Origin: Burkholderia contaminans
GTDB lineage: Bacteria > Pseudomonadota > Gammaproteobacteria > Burkholderiales > Burkholderiaceae
NCBI RefSeq assembly: GCF_029633825.1
Contig: NZ_CP090640.1
Coordinates: 2,046,001 to 2,110,000, forward strand
DNA length: 64,000 nucleotides
Reading direction: 5' to 3'
Shown here piece by piece: positions 8,251-16,653 of this stretch. Below the pieces are notes generated by a model that was given only the letters and a program-made list of their open reading frames with translations, was not told the origin of the DNA and searched no databases. The position numbers and the translations under genes are program-made. Numbering within the stretch: position 1 is the stretch's first letter; each line of letters begins with the position of its first letter.

Positions 8251-8850
8251 ATGGCTGCAACGCGGGACCGTGTCCGCATCGTCGATACGACGGTGCTGTC
8301 CGATGACTGGTATGTGCTGAAGAAGGTGACGTTCGATTTCCTGCGCCGCGACGGAACGTGGCAGCGCCTGAGCCGCGAGACCTACGATCGCGGCAATGGC
8401 GCGACCATCCTGCTGCGCAACGCCGGGACGGGCGACGTGCTGCTGACGCGGCAGTTCCGGATGCCGGCATTCGTCAACGGGCACGATGGGATGCTGCTCG
8501 AGGCCGCTGCCGGCCTGCTCGACGACGCGACGCCCGAAGCCCGCATCCGCGCGGAGGCCGAGGAAGAGACCGGCTATCGCGTGCGCGGCGTGCGCAAGGT
8601 GTTCGAAGCATTCATGAGCCCGGGCTCGGTGACGGAGAAGCTGCATTTCTTCGTCGGCGAATACGATGCGTCGCTGCGCACCGGCGACGGCGGCGGCGTT
8701 GCGGAAGAGGGCGAGGATCTCGAGGTCGTCGAGATGCCGCTGCAGGCGGCGCTGGACGCAATCGAGCGCGGCGAAATCGTCGATGCGAAGACGATCATGT
8801 TGCTCCAGTACGTCGCGCTGCGGGAAACCTCCGGCGCGCGCACGGCATGA
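8251..8850 (+). CDS. NUDIX hydrolase, NudK (GDP-mannose pyrophosphatase)-like
   Basis: A 199-residue enzyme close in length to E. coli NudK (191). Shared features are TTVLSDDWYVLKKVTFDF, LTRQFRMPAFVNG and the Nudix helix GLLDDATPEARIRAEAEEET. Within the Nudix box the first conserved Glu is Thr and the Arg before the catalytic EAEEE is Ala, compared with NudK; the metal-binding glutamates remain. Likely hydrolyses sugar nucleotides such as GDP-mannose. ATG 8251 has a strong GGAGG at 8241-8245. The next gene overlaps by four bases. Confidence 0.85.
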   Translation: MAATRDRVRIVDTTVLSDDWYVLKKVTFDFLRRDGTWQRLSRETYDRGNGATILLRNAGTGDVLLTRQFRMPAFVNGHDGMLLEAAAGLLDDATPEARIRAEAEEETGYRVRGVRKVFEAFMSPGSVTEKLHFFVGEYDASLRTGDGGGVAEEGEDLEVVEMPLQAALDAIERGEIVDAKTIMLLQYVALRETSGARTA

Positions 8851-9227
8851 CGCCGCTGCTCGTGCTGGTCGCCGGCCCCTATCGCAGCGGCACGGACGGC
8901 GACCCCGCGCGCATCGCCGCGAACCTGCATCGCCTGGAGGAGGCGGCGCTTGCCGTGTATCGCCGCGGACACGTGCCGATGATCGGCGAATGGGTGTCGC
9001 TGCCGCTCGCCGTTGCGGCCGGGTCGCGACAGGTCGGCGACGCGATCAGCGAGACATTCCTGTATCCGGCCGCGCACCGGTTGCTGCGCCGCTGCGATGC
9101 CGTGCTGCGCATCGACGGTGCGTCGCGCGGGGCGGACATGGACGTCGGTCTTGCGCGGCAGCTCGGCAAGCCGGTGTACTTCGCGGCCGACGACATTCCG
9201 GTCGCGCAGGACGATTCGGAGCGCTGA
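8847..9227 (+). CDS. DUF4406 family protein (nucleoside deoxyribosyltransferase-like fold)
   Basis: A 126-residue protein beginning LLVLVAGPYRSGTDGDP, with MIGEWVSLPLA and the C-terminal GADMDVGLARQLGKPVYF, the pattern of DUF4406 proteins related in fold to nucleoside 2-deoxyribosyltransferases. Activity is unknown. Its ATG overlaps the NUDIX stop (ATGA at 8847-8850), so the two are coupled and may both act on nucleotides or sugar nucleotides. Confidence 0.8.
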   Translation: MTPLLVLVAGPYRSGTDGDPARIAANLHRLEEAALAVYRRGHVPMIGEWVSLPLAVAAGSRQVGDAISETFLYPAAHRLLRRCDAVLRIDGASRGADMDVGLARQLGKPVYFAADDIPVAQDDSER

Positions 9228-9238
9228 ACAGACGGGAA

Positions 9239-9267
9239 GGCGGCCGGCCGTGGCGCCTCCGGCCGCC
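9239..9267. terminator. GC hairpin downstream of DUF4406 gene
   Basis: Nine-bp arms GGCGGCCGG / CCGGCCGCC around an 11-nt loop, just after the stop codon. No T-run, so termination would need Rho or be weak. Confidence 0.4.
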
Positions 9268-9411
9268 GCCAGCATCGGCCGGCTGCCTGCATCCGCCGCG
9301 GCCGGGCGAGCATCGGGGCGCGCCGTCGAATCGCGCATGCCGCGCTGCGCGCGAACCGGCGTATGATCGCGACGCCACTCGAGCACCGACCGACGCCACC
9401 TCCGTCCCATC

Positions 9412-10290
9412 ATGCCGCTTTCCGATTCCGCTGCCGCGACCGCTGCTGCTGCTGCTGCCGCCGCGCAGCTGCCTGCCGATCTCGTCGCTTCCGCCGTCGC
9501 CGCGCTCGCGCGTGCCGACGCCTTGCTCGTGACGGCCGGCGCCGGCATGGGCGTCGATTCCGGGCTGCCTGACTTTCGCGGCACGGACGGCTTCTGGCGC
9601 GCCTATCCGGCGCTGCGCCACGAGCGTTTCGAATTCCACGAGATCGCCTCGCCGCACGCATTCCGGGCACGCGCGCCGATCGCGTGGGGCTTCTACGGGC
9701 ACCGTCTCGCGCTTTACCGCGCGACGCAGCCGCATGCGGGATTCTCGATCCTCCGCCGCTGGATCGACGCGATGCCGAACGGCGGCTTCGTGCTGACGAG
9801 CAACGTCGACGGCCAGTTCCAGAAAGCCGGCTTCGATCCGGCGCGGATCGTCGAGATCCACGGTTCGATCCATGCGATGCAGTGCCTGCGCCCGTGTTCG
9901 GACGACACGTGGGAAGCGGCGCCGTTCGTGCCGGACGTCAACGAAGCCACCTGCCGCCTCGTCGGCGACATGCCGCGCTGTCCGCACTGCGGCGGCCTCG
10001 CGCGGCCGAACATCCTGATGTTCGGCGACACCGGCTGGCTCGGGGCGCGCTACGACGCGCAGGAACGGGCGCTGGAAGACTGGCTCGCGCGGGCCGGGCG
10101 CGTTGCCGTGGTCGAGATCGGCGCGGGCACCGCGATCCCGACCGTGCGCCTGCTGAGCGAACGGCTCGGCGCCGACGTGATCCGCATCAACGCGCGCGAG
10201 GCGCATGCGCGCCGTGCGGACGTGATCGGCCTGAAGGGCGGCGCGCTGGCAACGCTGCGCGCGCTCGACGCAGCCTGGCAACGCGCGTGA
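9412..10290 (+). CDS. Sir2 family NAD-dependent protein deacylase
   Basis: A 292-residue sirtuin. The NAD-binding signature GAGMGVDSGLPDFRG lies at residues 43-57, TSNVDGQF at 129-136, the catalytic histidine H150 in EIHGS, and a zinc site is formed by C158/C162 and C190/C193. The first 20 residues include an alanine run encoded by a GCT/GCC repeat. It stands alone between unrelated genes. Substrate class (acetyl or other acyl) cannot be read from sequence. Confidence 0.92.
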   Translation: MPLSDSAAATAAAAAAAAQLPADLVASAVAALARADALLVTAGAGMGVDSGLPDFRGTDGFWRAYPALRHERFEFHEIASPHAFRARAPIAWGFYGHRLALYRATQPHAGFSILRRWIDAMPNGGFVLTSNVDGQFQKAGFDPARIVEIHGSIHAMQCLRPCSDDTWEAAPFVPDVNEATCRLVGDMPRCPHCGGLARPNILMFGDTGWLGARYDAQERALEDWLARAGRVAVVEIGAGTAIPTVRLLSERLGADVIRINAREAHARRADVIGLKGGALATLRALDAAWQRA

Positions 10291-10416
10291 GCCTGAGGGC
10301 GGGCTGACGACCCGAAGGCCCCGAACGGGCCGGTTTCCCGCAGGCGGCCGCCGTTGCAGGTGCGCGGCGAATCCGCATACAGTTCAGCGTGTGCCGCCCG
10401 CGCACGCGCCATCGGC

Positions 10417-10472
10417 GTCCGGGAGCGGACCTCGCCCCGGGCAACCGGGGGCCGGCGGCTGACTCCAGCCGC
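10417..10472 (+). promoter_or_regulatory. Structured leader upstream of crcB, candidate fluoride-responsive element
   Basis: Three hairpins in 56 bases: GTCCG-GGAG-CGGAC (10417-10430), CCCCGG-GCAA-CCGGGG with a GNRA loop (10435-10450), and GCGGCTG-ACTC-CAGCCGC (10455-10472). The first loop GGAG is complementary to CTCC at 10463-10466, so a pseudoknot or kissing interaction is possible. crcB-motif fluoride riboswitches have a comparable stem-loop plus pseudoknot, but their conserved GAUG-type bases are not clear here. It ends about 20 bases before the crcB start. Confidence 0.35.
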
Positions 10473-10492
10473 ATCTTCGACCGGGAGCGCCC

Positions 10493-10879
10493 TTGTTCTA
10501 TTCGATCGTCGCGATCTTCGTCGGCGCCGGGCTCGGCGCGCTGCTGCGCTGGTTCCTGAGTCTCGCGCTCAATGCATACTTTCCCGCCGTGCCGCTCGGC
10601 ACGCTCGCCGCGAACCTGATCGGTGGCTACGTGATCGGCATCGCCGCCGTCGTGTTCACGACCCGCGTCGGGCTGCCGCCCGAGTGGCGACTGTTCGTGA
10701 TCACGGGCTTTCTCGGCGGCCTCACGACGTTCTCGACCTATTCGGTCGAAGTGGTGACGCATGCGGTGCAGGGCGAATTCGGATGGGCGTTTGCGGTGGC
10801 TGCCCTACACTTGACTGGATCGTTCGTGCTGACGGCGCTCGGCATGTGGACCGCGCGCGCGTGGCTCGCGGCGGCCTGA
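10493..10879 (+). CDS. crcB: Fluoride exporter CrcB/FluC
   Basis: A 128-residue membrane protein with four hydrophobic helices that works as a dimeric fluoride channel. Family signatures [27 protein letters not shown] and the pore block [15 protein letters not shown] are complete. The start is TTG 10493, preceded by GGGAG at 10483-10487; no ATG is available before the first helix. The following DUF190 gene starts 24 bases later, a pairing often seen with fluoride exporters. Confidence 0.95.
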   Translation: MFYSIVAIFVGAGLGALLRWFLSLALNAYFPAVPLGTLAANLIGGYVIGIAAVVFTTRVGLPPEWRLFVITGFLGGLTTFSTYSVEVVTHAVQGEFGWAFAVAALHLTGSFVLTALGMWTARAWLAAA

Positions 10880-10902
10880 GCGTGCCGCCATCGGAGGGTG
10901 CG

Positions 10903-11253
10903 ATGGACAAGATCTTCCTGCGCTTCTACGTGCACGAGAAGCATCGGCTGCACTGGAAGCCGCTGTGGGAATGGCTGCTGGAGGAGGCGAACCGGATGGG
11001 CGTCGCGGGCGGTTCCGCGTTTCGCGCGATGGCCGGGTTCGGCCAGCATCGCGTGCTGCACGAGGACCGCTTCTTCGAACTGCAGGGGTCGCTCGCGATC
11101 GAGATCGAATTCATCGTCAGCGAGGACGAGGCGCAGCGCTTGCTCGACAGGCTGTCGCACGAGAAGGTGCGTGTGTGCTACGCGATGATGCCGGCGCGCT
11201 TCGGCGTGATCGACACGCTTGGCGCACCGCCGGCGCAGGGGCCGGCGGCGTAG
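10903..11253 (+). CDS. DUF190 family protein
   Basis: A 116-residue soluble protein. KIFLRFYVHEKHRLH and the later VSEDEAQRLLDRLSHEK match DUF190, a PII/CutA-like fold family of unproved function that commonly neighbours crcB. ATG 10903 has GGAGG just upstream. Its place in the operon suggests a part in fluoride or anion stress, but this rests only on neighbourhood. Confidence 0.85.
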   Translation: MDKIFLRFYVHEKHRLHWKPLWEWLLEEANRMGVAGGSAFRAMAGFGQHRVLHEDRFFELQGSLAIEIEFIVSEDEAQRLLDRLSHEKVRVCYAMMPARFGVIDTLGAPPAQGPAA

Positions 11254-11269
11254 GGGGGCGGCGTGAGCG

Positions 11270-11833
11270 TCAGATGCCGAACATAGTCAGCGACACGGCG
11301 GCGCGCGTGACGATCATCAGCAGTACCTGCACGATCACGAACAGCAGGATCGGCGACAGGTCGATGCCGCCGAGGTTCGGGATGATGCGGCGCAGCGGGT
11401 TCAGGAACGGCGCGGTGAGCTGGTAGAGGATCGGCATCGCCGGCGAGCGCGGGTTGAGCCACGACAGCAGCGCCATCAGGATCGTCATCCAGATCACGAG
11501 ATTGAGCGCCCACTTCACGACGGTGAGCAGCGCGACCACGACGAGCGTCGCGATCACCGAGGCCGGATCGAAGCCGGCCATCACGACCATCAGCACGACG
11601 TAGACGAGCGCGGTGAGCAGCGCGGCGACGACGCTGGCCCAGTCGATGCCGCGCACGCCCGCGATCACGCGGCGCAGCGGCAGCACGAGCCAGTTGGTTG
11701 CCTGCAGCACGGCCTGCGTGACGGGGTTGTACGGTGGCACGCGGACGGCCTGCATCCAGACGCGCAGGATCAGCGCGGCGCCGAACAGCGTGAAGACGGT
11801 ATTGAGCAGAAAACGGGCGATCTCGCCGAACAT
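11270..11833 (-). CDS. YggT family membrane protein
   Basis: About 187 residues with two YggT repeats, each with two hydrophobic helices and the motif NPxxxP: LLRRV-type VLPLRRVIAGVRGIDW and FLNPLRRIIPNLGGIDLSP. YggT proteins are linked to osmotic shock or membrane organisation; the role is poorly known. The ATG at 11833 (MFGEIARF) was chosen over ATG 11842 because an AAGGA sits eight bases before it. It lies just downstream of the DUF2520 gene on the same strand. Confidence 0.88.
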   Translation of the reverse strand: MFGEIARFLLNTVFTLFGAALILRVWMQAVRVPPYNPVTQAVLQATNWLVLPLRRVIAGVRGIDWASVVAALLTALVYVVLMVVMAGFDPASVIATLVVVALLTVVKWALNLVIWMTILMALLSWLNPRSPAMPILYQLTAPFLNPLRRIIPNLGGIDLSPILLFVIVQVLLMIVTRAAVSLTMFGI

Positions 11834-11851
11834 CGTTGGCATCCTTTTTAG

Positions 11852-12832
11852 TCAGTAGCGTGCGGCCGCCAACGCCGGATGGCGGCGCATCGGCCGACAC
11901 ATTATCACGCCTCGTCTTGCGGCGGGGAGGGGCGCGGCGGTGCGCGCGAGCGACGTTTCGACGGCGTCGGCGAGCGCCGGCAGCGACGCCGGCGGCGTGG
12001 CGCGCTGCGCCGCGAGCGCGATCGCGCGGCGCGTCAGCAGCGCGTAGAGCGTCGCGTGATCGCCGCCGCGCGTTTCAAGCAGTGCCAACTGGCGTTCGAC
12101 GATGCCCGTGTCGCCGCGCGACACCGGGCCGGACAGCGCGTTCGCGAGCCCCTTGTCGCGCGCGGTCTCGATCGTGCCGGCCAGCATCGGCAGCAGTGCG
12201 CGCAGCGCGGCGTCCTCGTCGAAACCGAGGCCGCGCCACAGCTCGACGGCTTCCGCCAGCGCGCACAGCGCGAAGCTCGCCGCGTAGTGCGCGGCCGCGT
12301 GATAGAGCATCCGGCCGCCCGCGGGAATCGACAGCGGATGGCAGCCGAGTGCGGCAGCAAGTCGCAGCAGCGTCGCATGCAACGCGCCGTCGGCTTCGAT
12401 CGTGACCGAGCAGCCGTCGATGCGGGCGAGGTCGGCGTCGGTGCCGCCAAACAGATAGAGAGGATGGAAGCCGCCGGTGGCTGCGCCTTGCTGCTTCGCC
12501 GGATCGAGCAGGGCGACCGCCGACGCGCCGCTGCAGTGAACGACGGCCTGCCGGCCAGCTCGTGACGCGTCGAAGTGCAGCGCCGCGGCCGTCGGCGCGA
12601 GATGGTCGTCGGGCACCGTCAGGAAGACCAGGTCGGCGGCGTCGGCAACCTGTTGCGGGGTGTCGACCGCCCGGCAGCCGTCGATGCGCGCGGCGAGCGC
12701 GGCGGCCGACGCGGGCGTGCGGCTCGCGATCGCGACGACCGGAAAGCCGGCCTGCGCAAAGCGCTGCGCGACGCAGCGTGCGAGACGGCCGGCGCCGATA
12801 AAGCCGAGGCGGGGTGTGTCGGGAACGGACAT
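11852..12832 (-). CDS. Rossmann-like / DUF2520 domain oxidoreductase
   Basis: A 326-residue NAD(P)-binding protein. LGFIGAGRLARCVAQRFAQA gives the dinucleotide-binding loop near the N-terminus, followed by VVHCSGA and the DUF2520 helical region (HPLYLFGG, YHAAAHYAASF, LSGPVSRGD). Members resemble pyrroline-5-carboxylate and ketopantoate reductases, but substrate is unknown. ATG 12832 (MSVPDTPRL) starts immediately before the Rossmann strand; an upstream in-frame start at 12919 adds a non-conserved tail. Confidence 0.87.
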   Translation of the reverse strand: MSVPDTPRLGFIGAGRLARCVAQRFAQAGFPVVAIASRTPASAAALAARIDGCRAVDTPQQVADAADLVFLTVPDDHLAPTAAALHFDASRAGRQAVVHCSGASAVALLDPAKQQGAATGGFHPLYLFGGTDADLARIDGCSVTIEADGALHATLLRLAAALGCHPLSIPAGGRMLYHAAAHYAASFALCALAEAVELWRGLGFDEDAALRALLPMLAGTIETARDKGLANALSGPVSRGDTGIVERQLALLETRGGDHATLYALLTRRAIALAAQRATPPASLPALADAVETSLARTAAPLPAARRGVIMCRPMRRHPALAAARY

Positions 12833-13347
12833 GGCGGCGGGTGTAAGCGAAAACGAAGCAGCCGCCAGTATCGCAGGAATGACCGCGGGGCCGTGAAACG
12901 GCAGTTTCTGCATGGGCACGTGGCTGGCTCATCGGTTTGCGGCGCTATATCGGCAAGTGTTTCACCGCCCGGCACACGGTCGCTTCAAGATCACGGAACC
13001 CGACCCCGAAACATATCGTCCCGTATCCGGCTTGAAATGTCGGCATCTTGTCTCGAATTTGTAATCGTTCATTACGGTTGCGTGCCCGCCGCGCGCTGCG
13101 TATCCGGTAAGACTGACCGGCCCTGATGGTGCGACCCGACTCACCGGACGGAATCGCGCGACCGGCAAGGGTCGCCGCAGGCGCTGCGAGCCATGTCGCA
13201 CGGCGGCTTCGCCCGCGTGCAATTGCAATTTGCAACAAATGCACGACACGCGAGGGGCGGGTTTTCGCTACATTGCTTCCATGCGACGTGCATGCCCGCC
13301 GTTGCCGACAGGGGCGCACAAAATACCGCTCCAGCAGGAGAATCGAA
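12833..13347. other. Intergenic region with short palindromes
   Basis: About 515 bases between divergent units with no convincing gene. It holds the inverted repeat GTAATCGTTCATTAC (13061-13075) and a CCGGTAAGACTGACCGG repeat (13105-13121), either of which could be a regulator site, plus the promoter region of the downstream secreted protein. Confidence 0.4.
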
Positions 13348-13650
13348 GTGAAAAAGCTCATTCCGTTCATCGCCGCCGCCGCGCTGGGCCTGGGTGCCGC
13401 AAGCGCTGCGCAGGCTCACGTGTCGATCGGGGTCGGCATCGGTATCCCGGTCGCGCCCGCGTACCCCGTCTATGCACCGCCGCCGCCCGTGTACTACGCG
13501 CCGCCGCCTCCGCCCGTCTACTACGCACCGGCGCCGGCCTACTACGCACCGCCGCCCGCCGTGGTCGTCGGCGGCTACTATGGCCGACCGTACTGGCACC
13601 ATGGCTACTATGGTGGCGGCTGGGGCCATCACGGCTACTGGCGTCGCTGA
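13348..13650 (+). CDS. Small secreted Pro/Tyr-rich protein
   Basis: 100 residues: a cleavable signal peptide (KKLIPFIAAAALGLGAASAAQA), then a repeat-rich mature region with VYYAPPPP- and AYYAPPP-type units and a His/Tyr/Gly-rich tail ending GHHGYWRR. No enzyme motif. Low-complexity proteins like this are common in Burkholderia envelopes but not functionally assigned. Start is GTG 13348, with CAGGAG at 13335-13340. A strong terminator follows, so it is a single-gene transcript. Confidence 0.8.
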   Translation: MKKLIPFIAAAALGLGAASAAQAHVSIGVGIGIPVAPAYPVYAPPPPVYYAPPPPPVYYAPAPAYYAPPPAVVVGGYYGRPYWHHGYYGGGWGHHGYWRR

Positions 13651-13681
13651 TTCGTGCCGCGCGGCCTGGGCCGCGCGTGGC

Positions 13682-13722
13682 AAAACGGCGCAACGTCCCG
13701 CGAGGGGCGCTGCGCCGTTTTT
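13682..13722 (+). terminator. Intrinsic terminator after Pro/Tyr-rich gene
   Basis: AAAACGGCGCA / TGCGCCGTTTT stem followed by further T residues, with an 18-nt loop. A second hairpin CGCGCGGCC-TG-GGCCGCGCG precedes it at 13659-13678. The A-run also allows minus-strand use by the convergent LysE gene. Confidence 0.85.
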
Positions 13723-13773
13723 CTTTGGGTTGACGCCCGACTTCGATGAGTGGTGCGTGCAGGCCGGTTTCGA

Positions 13774-14442
13774 TTACACCGCGCGCACGATCAGGTCGCG
13801 GTACCCGCCGACGATCACGCTGTACGAGAAATACGCGAACAGCAGCGCCGACGCGATGTGACACCCGCGCATCAGCCCGGCGCCCGCGCGCTTGCGGCCC
13901 TGGCTTGCGAGCGTGCACATGAAGAGCGTCCACGCGAGGCCGCCGAGGAAAAAGCCCGACAGGAACACCGATGCGGTGGCCGGCGTGGTCGCGCCGGCTT
14001 TCGCGATCAGCGCGCCGCCGACCGCCGCGAACCACAGGATCGCGCTCGGCGACGACATCGCGAGCAGCATCCCGCGCAGGAAACTGCGCCGCGCACTGGC
14101 GCGCGGCTGCGGCGTGTCCTCGGCATCGTCGCCGGCCGTCTTGGCCGGCGCGAGCGCTTCACGCGCCATCTTCCACGTGAGGAACAGCAGCACGGCGCCG
14201 CCGCCGATCCATACGATCCAGCGCACCGGCTCGAACTGCAGCAGCACGGCCATCCCGCCAAGTGCGAGCGCCGCATAGACGAGATCGCCGACGCACGAGC
14301 CGAGACCGAGCCAGAAGCCCGGCCGGAAGCCGTGCGACAGCGTCAGCGACAGCATCGCGACATTGACGAGGCCGATGTCGAGACACAACGACAGCGACAG
14401 AAAGAAGCCGTCGGACAGCATGGAGGCGGGCGGAAAGGTCAT
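13774..14442 (-). CDS. LysE family translocator
   Basis: A 222-residue inner-membrane exporter with about six hydrophobic segments. LSLCLDIGLVNVAML, GSCVGDLVYAALALGG and SSPSAILWFAAVGG fit the LysE/RhtB superfamily, which exports amino acids or their analogues. The start ATG 14442 gives the usual short N-terminus. It lies 58 bases downstream of ubiD on the same strand, so co-transcription is likely though no functional link is known. It differs clearly from the LysE gene near 5.4 kb. Confidence 0.85.
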   Translation of the reverse strand: MTFPPASMLSDGFFLSLSLCLDIGLVNVAMLSLTLSHGFRPGFWLGLGSCVGDLVYAALALGGMAVLLQFEPVRWIVWIGGGAVLLFLTWKMAREALAPAKTAGDDAEDTPQPRASARRSFLRGMLLAMSSPSAILWFAAVGGALIAKAGATTPATASVFLSGFFLGGLAWTLFMCTLASQGRKRAGAGLMRGCHIASALLFAYFSYSVIVGGYRDLIVRAV

Positions 14443-14500
14443 CTTCGAGGTTCGTGTCGCGATGGCAGTCCACGGGCCGGCAGGCGCCGGCCGCATGGCG

Positions 14501-16057
14501 TCAGAGGCCGATCTCCTGCCAGAGCCGGTCGACGCGCGCCTTCACGGCCGCATCCATCTCGATCGGGCGGCCCCATTCGCGGCTGGTCTCGCCGGGCCAC
14601 TTGTTGGTCGCGTCGAGGCCCATCTTCGAACCGAGGCCGGCCACCGGCGACGCGAAATCGAGATAGTCGATCGGCGTGCTGTCGACCATCACGGTGTCGC
14701 GCACGGGGTCGACGCGCGTCGTGATCGCCCAGATCACTTCCTTCCAGTCGCGGATGTTCACGTCCTCGTCGACGACCACGATGAACTTCGTATACATGAA
14801 CTGCCGCAGGAAGCTCCACACGCCGAACATCACGCGCTTCGCGTGGCCCGCGTAGCTCTTCTTCATCTGGACGATGGCCATCCGGTAGCTGCAGCCTTCG
14901 GGCGGCAGGTAGAAGTCGGTGATCTCGGTGAACTGCTTCTGCAGTAGCGGCACGAACACCTCGTTGAGCGCGACGCCGAGCACCGCCGGCTCGTCAGGCG
15001 GCTTGCCCGTGTAGGTCGAGTGGTAGATCGCATCGCGGCGCATCGTGATGCGCTCGACAGTGAACACCGGGAACCACTCCTGCTCGTTGTAGTAACCGGT
15101 GTGGTCGCCGTACGGGCCTTCGAGCGCGTGCTCGTACTTGGCGGACGCATTGCCGGCCGGGCGCGGCGGTGCGCCGGCCGGCGCCGGGGCGGGGGCGCCT
15201 TCCTGCGGATAAATGAAGCCTTCGAGCACGACCTCCGCGCGTGCGGGTACCTGCAGCGTGTCGACGCCGGGCGTCAGGCACTTCGCGAGCTCGGTGCGGC
15301 TGCCGCGTAGCAGGCCGGCGAACTGGTACTCGGACAGCGAATCGGGCACCGGCGTCACCGCGCCGAGCGTCGTGGCCGGATCGGCGCCGAGCACGACCGC
15401 GACCGGATACGGCTTGCCGGGGTTCTGCAGCGCGAATTCGCGGAAGTCGAGCGCGCCGCCGCGATGCGCGAGCCAGCGCATGATCAGCTTGTTGCGTCCG
15501 ATCAGCTGCTGGCGGTAGATACCGAGGTTCTGCCGCGACTTGTTCGGCCCGCGCGTGACCGTCAAGCCCCACGTGACGAGCGGCCCCGCGTCGCCAGGCC
15601 AGCAGGTCTGGATCGGTAGCCGGTTCAGATCGACGTCGGCGCCTTCCCAGACGATCTCCTGGCACGGCGGCGACGACACCGATTTCGGCGCCATGTCCCA
15701 CACGGCCTTCGCGAGCGACAGCAGCTTGCCGGCGTCCTTCAGGCTCTTCGGCGGATCGGGTTCCTTCAATGCGGACAGCAGGCGCCCGAGATCGCGCAGC
15801 GAATCGAGCGCGGCGTCGTCGCCCGCATCGACGCCCATCCCGAGCGCGACGCGGCGCGGCGTGCCGAACAGGTTGCCGAGCACCGGGAAGTCGTAGCCGG
15901 TCGGCGCGTTGAACAGCAGCGCAGGGCCGCCGGCGCGCAGTACGCGGTCGCACAGCTCGGTCATTTCGAGCACGGGCGACACGGGCTGCGTGACGCGTCG
16001 CAGCTCGCCGAGCGCCTCGAGGCGCTGGATGAAATCGCGTAAGTCTTTGTATTTCAT
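14501..16057 (-). CDS. ubiD: 4-hydroxy-3-polyprenylbenzoate decarboxylase
   Basis: A 518-residue UbiD decarboxylase, prenylated-FMN dependent, acting in ubiquinone synthesis. [52 protein letters not shown] and the C-terminal [19 protein letters not shown] are all typical, including the E(x)D active-site region. ATG 16057 is chosen over an upstream ATG at 16075. An alanine/proline-rich insert of about 20 residues ([14 protein letters not shown]) sits before the conserved [11 protein letters not shown]. The partner flavin prenyltransferase UbiX is not in this window. Confidence 0.95.
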   Translation of the reverse strand: MKYKDLRDFIQRLEALGELRRVTQPVSPVLEMTELCDRVLRAGGPALLFNAPTGYDFPVLGNLFGTPRRVALGMGVDAGDDAALDSLRDLGRLLSALKEPDPPKSLKDAGKLLSLAKAVWDMAPKSVSSPPCQEIVWEGADVDLNRLPIQTCWPGDAGPLVTWGLTVTRGPNKSRQNLGIYRQQLIGRNKLIMRWLAHRGGALDFREFALQNPGKPYPVAVVLGADPATTLGAVTPVPDSLSEYQFAGLLRGSRTELAKCLTPGVDTLQVPARAEVVLEGFIYPQEGAPAPAPAGAPPRPAGNASAKYEHALEGPYGDHTGYYNEQEWFPVFTVERITMRRDAIYHSTYTGKPPDEPAVLGVALNEVFVPLLQKQFTEITDFYLPPEGCSYRMAIVQMKKSYAGHAKRVMFGVWSFLRQFMYTKFIVVVDEDVNIRDWKEVIWAITTRVDPVRDTVMVDSTPIDYLDFASPVAGLGSKMGLDATNKWPGETSREWGRPIEMDAAVKARVDRLWQEIGL

Positions 16058-16271
16058 GAAGATGGTCCGGGCCACCCGCCAGGCGGGCAGCGATGGGTGG
16101 GCGCAGCGGCCGGCTGCGACCCCGAATCGACCGACGATTTTACCCGCGCTGCCGCATGCCCGCCCGGCGGAGAAAAAAGTCGACCGCGCGCAAACCCCCT
16201 ACGGCACGGGACTTGCGATCTGAAGAGTGCTCGTAAATTACTTTTTGTTATGATTTCAATGTTTTATAGTG

Positions 16272-16299
16272 TTGACGATCTATAAAACCCTGCTAGAAT
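16272..16299 (+). promoter_or_regulatory. Sigma-70 promoter of transglycosylase leader
   Basis: TTGACG (16272-16277) and TAGAAT (16294-16299) separated by 16 bases, in a locally AT-rich patch. Transcription would start near 16306, about 350 bases before the transglycosylase start codon. Confidence 0.75.
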
Positions 16300-16305
16300 C
16301 CGCTC

Positions 16306-16445
16306 ACATTGGCTGCAGGGTAAAAGGCTTCGAGCCGCCAATCACCGATCTTTGACGCAGCGCGTCACCGTCCGCCGAATCCTGCACGGCGTATCCGACG
16401 GCATTAGTCGTAGTCTCAGCCAGCGCCACCAGACGCTGGTTTTTT
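16306..16445 (+). ncRNA. Candidate attenuated leader or small RNA
   Basis: About 140 bases from the predicted start to an intrinsic terminator, well before the downstream gene. Visible structure: TTGGC paired with GCCAA closing a GGCT-TCG-AGCC hairpin, then GACGC-AGC-GCGTC, then the terminator stem. No known riboswitch or sRNA consensus was recognised. Either a free-standing small RNA or a regulated 5' leader fits. Confidence 0.4.
16420..16445 (+). terminator. Intrinsic terminator inside transglycosylase leader
   Basis: CCAGCG / CGCTGG stem with an 8-nt loop followed by six T residues, placed 120 bases after the promoter -10 element and 208 bases before the start codon. Confidence 0.7.
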
Positions 16446-16653
16446 GCGTGGGTGCCACCGCGTATGCCCGCCTCGCCCATTGTGCGAAGGTGCCGGCCCT
16501 CTTACACCGTGGCCTCGAACGGTACTTATACCGTTTCCCCGATGCTTGCACGCCCCAACCAAAGCGTGCGGCGTCGTGATTCCGCGGCGCGTTACCTGTC
16601 TCGCCATCGAGCTGAGCGAGCCGCACGAGTCATGTTCATGGGAGATGATCTGA

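Noticed and set aside
16306..16400. Cyclic-di-GMP riboswitch in the transglycosylase leader
   Set aside because: A CAGGGTAAAAGG sequence slightly recalls the GEMM core, but the second half of the motif (tetraloop receptor and closing helices) is missing.
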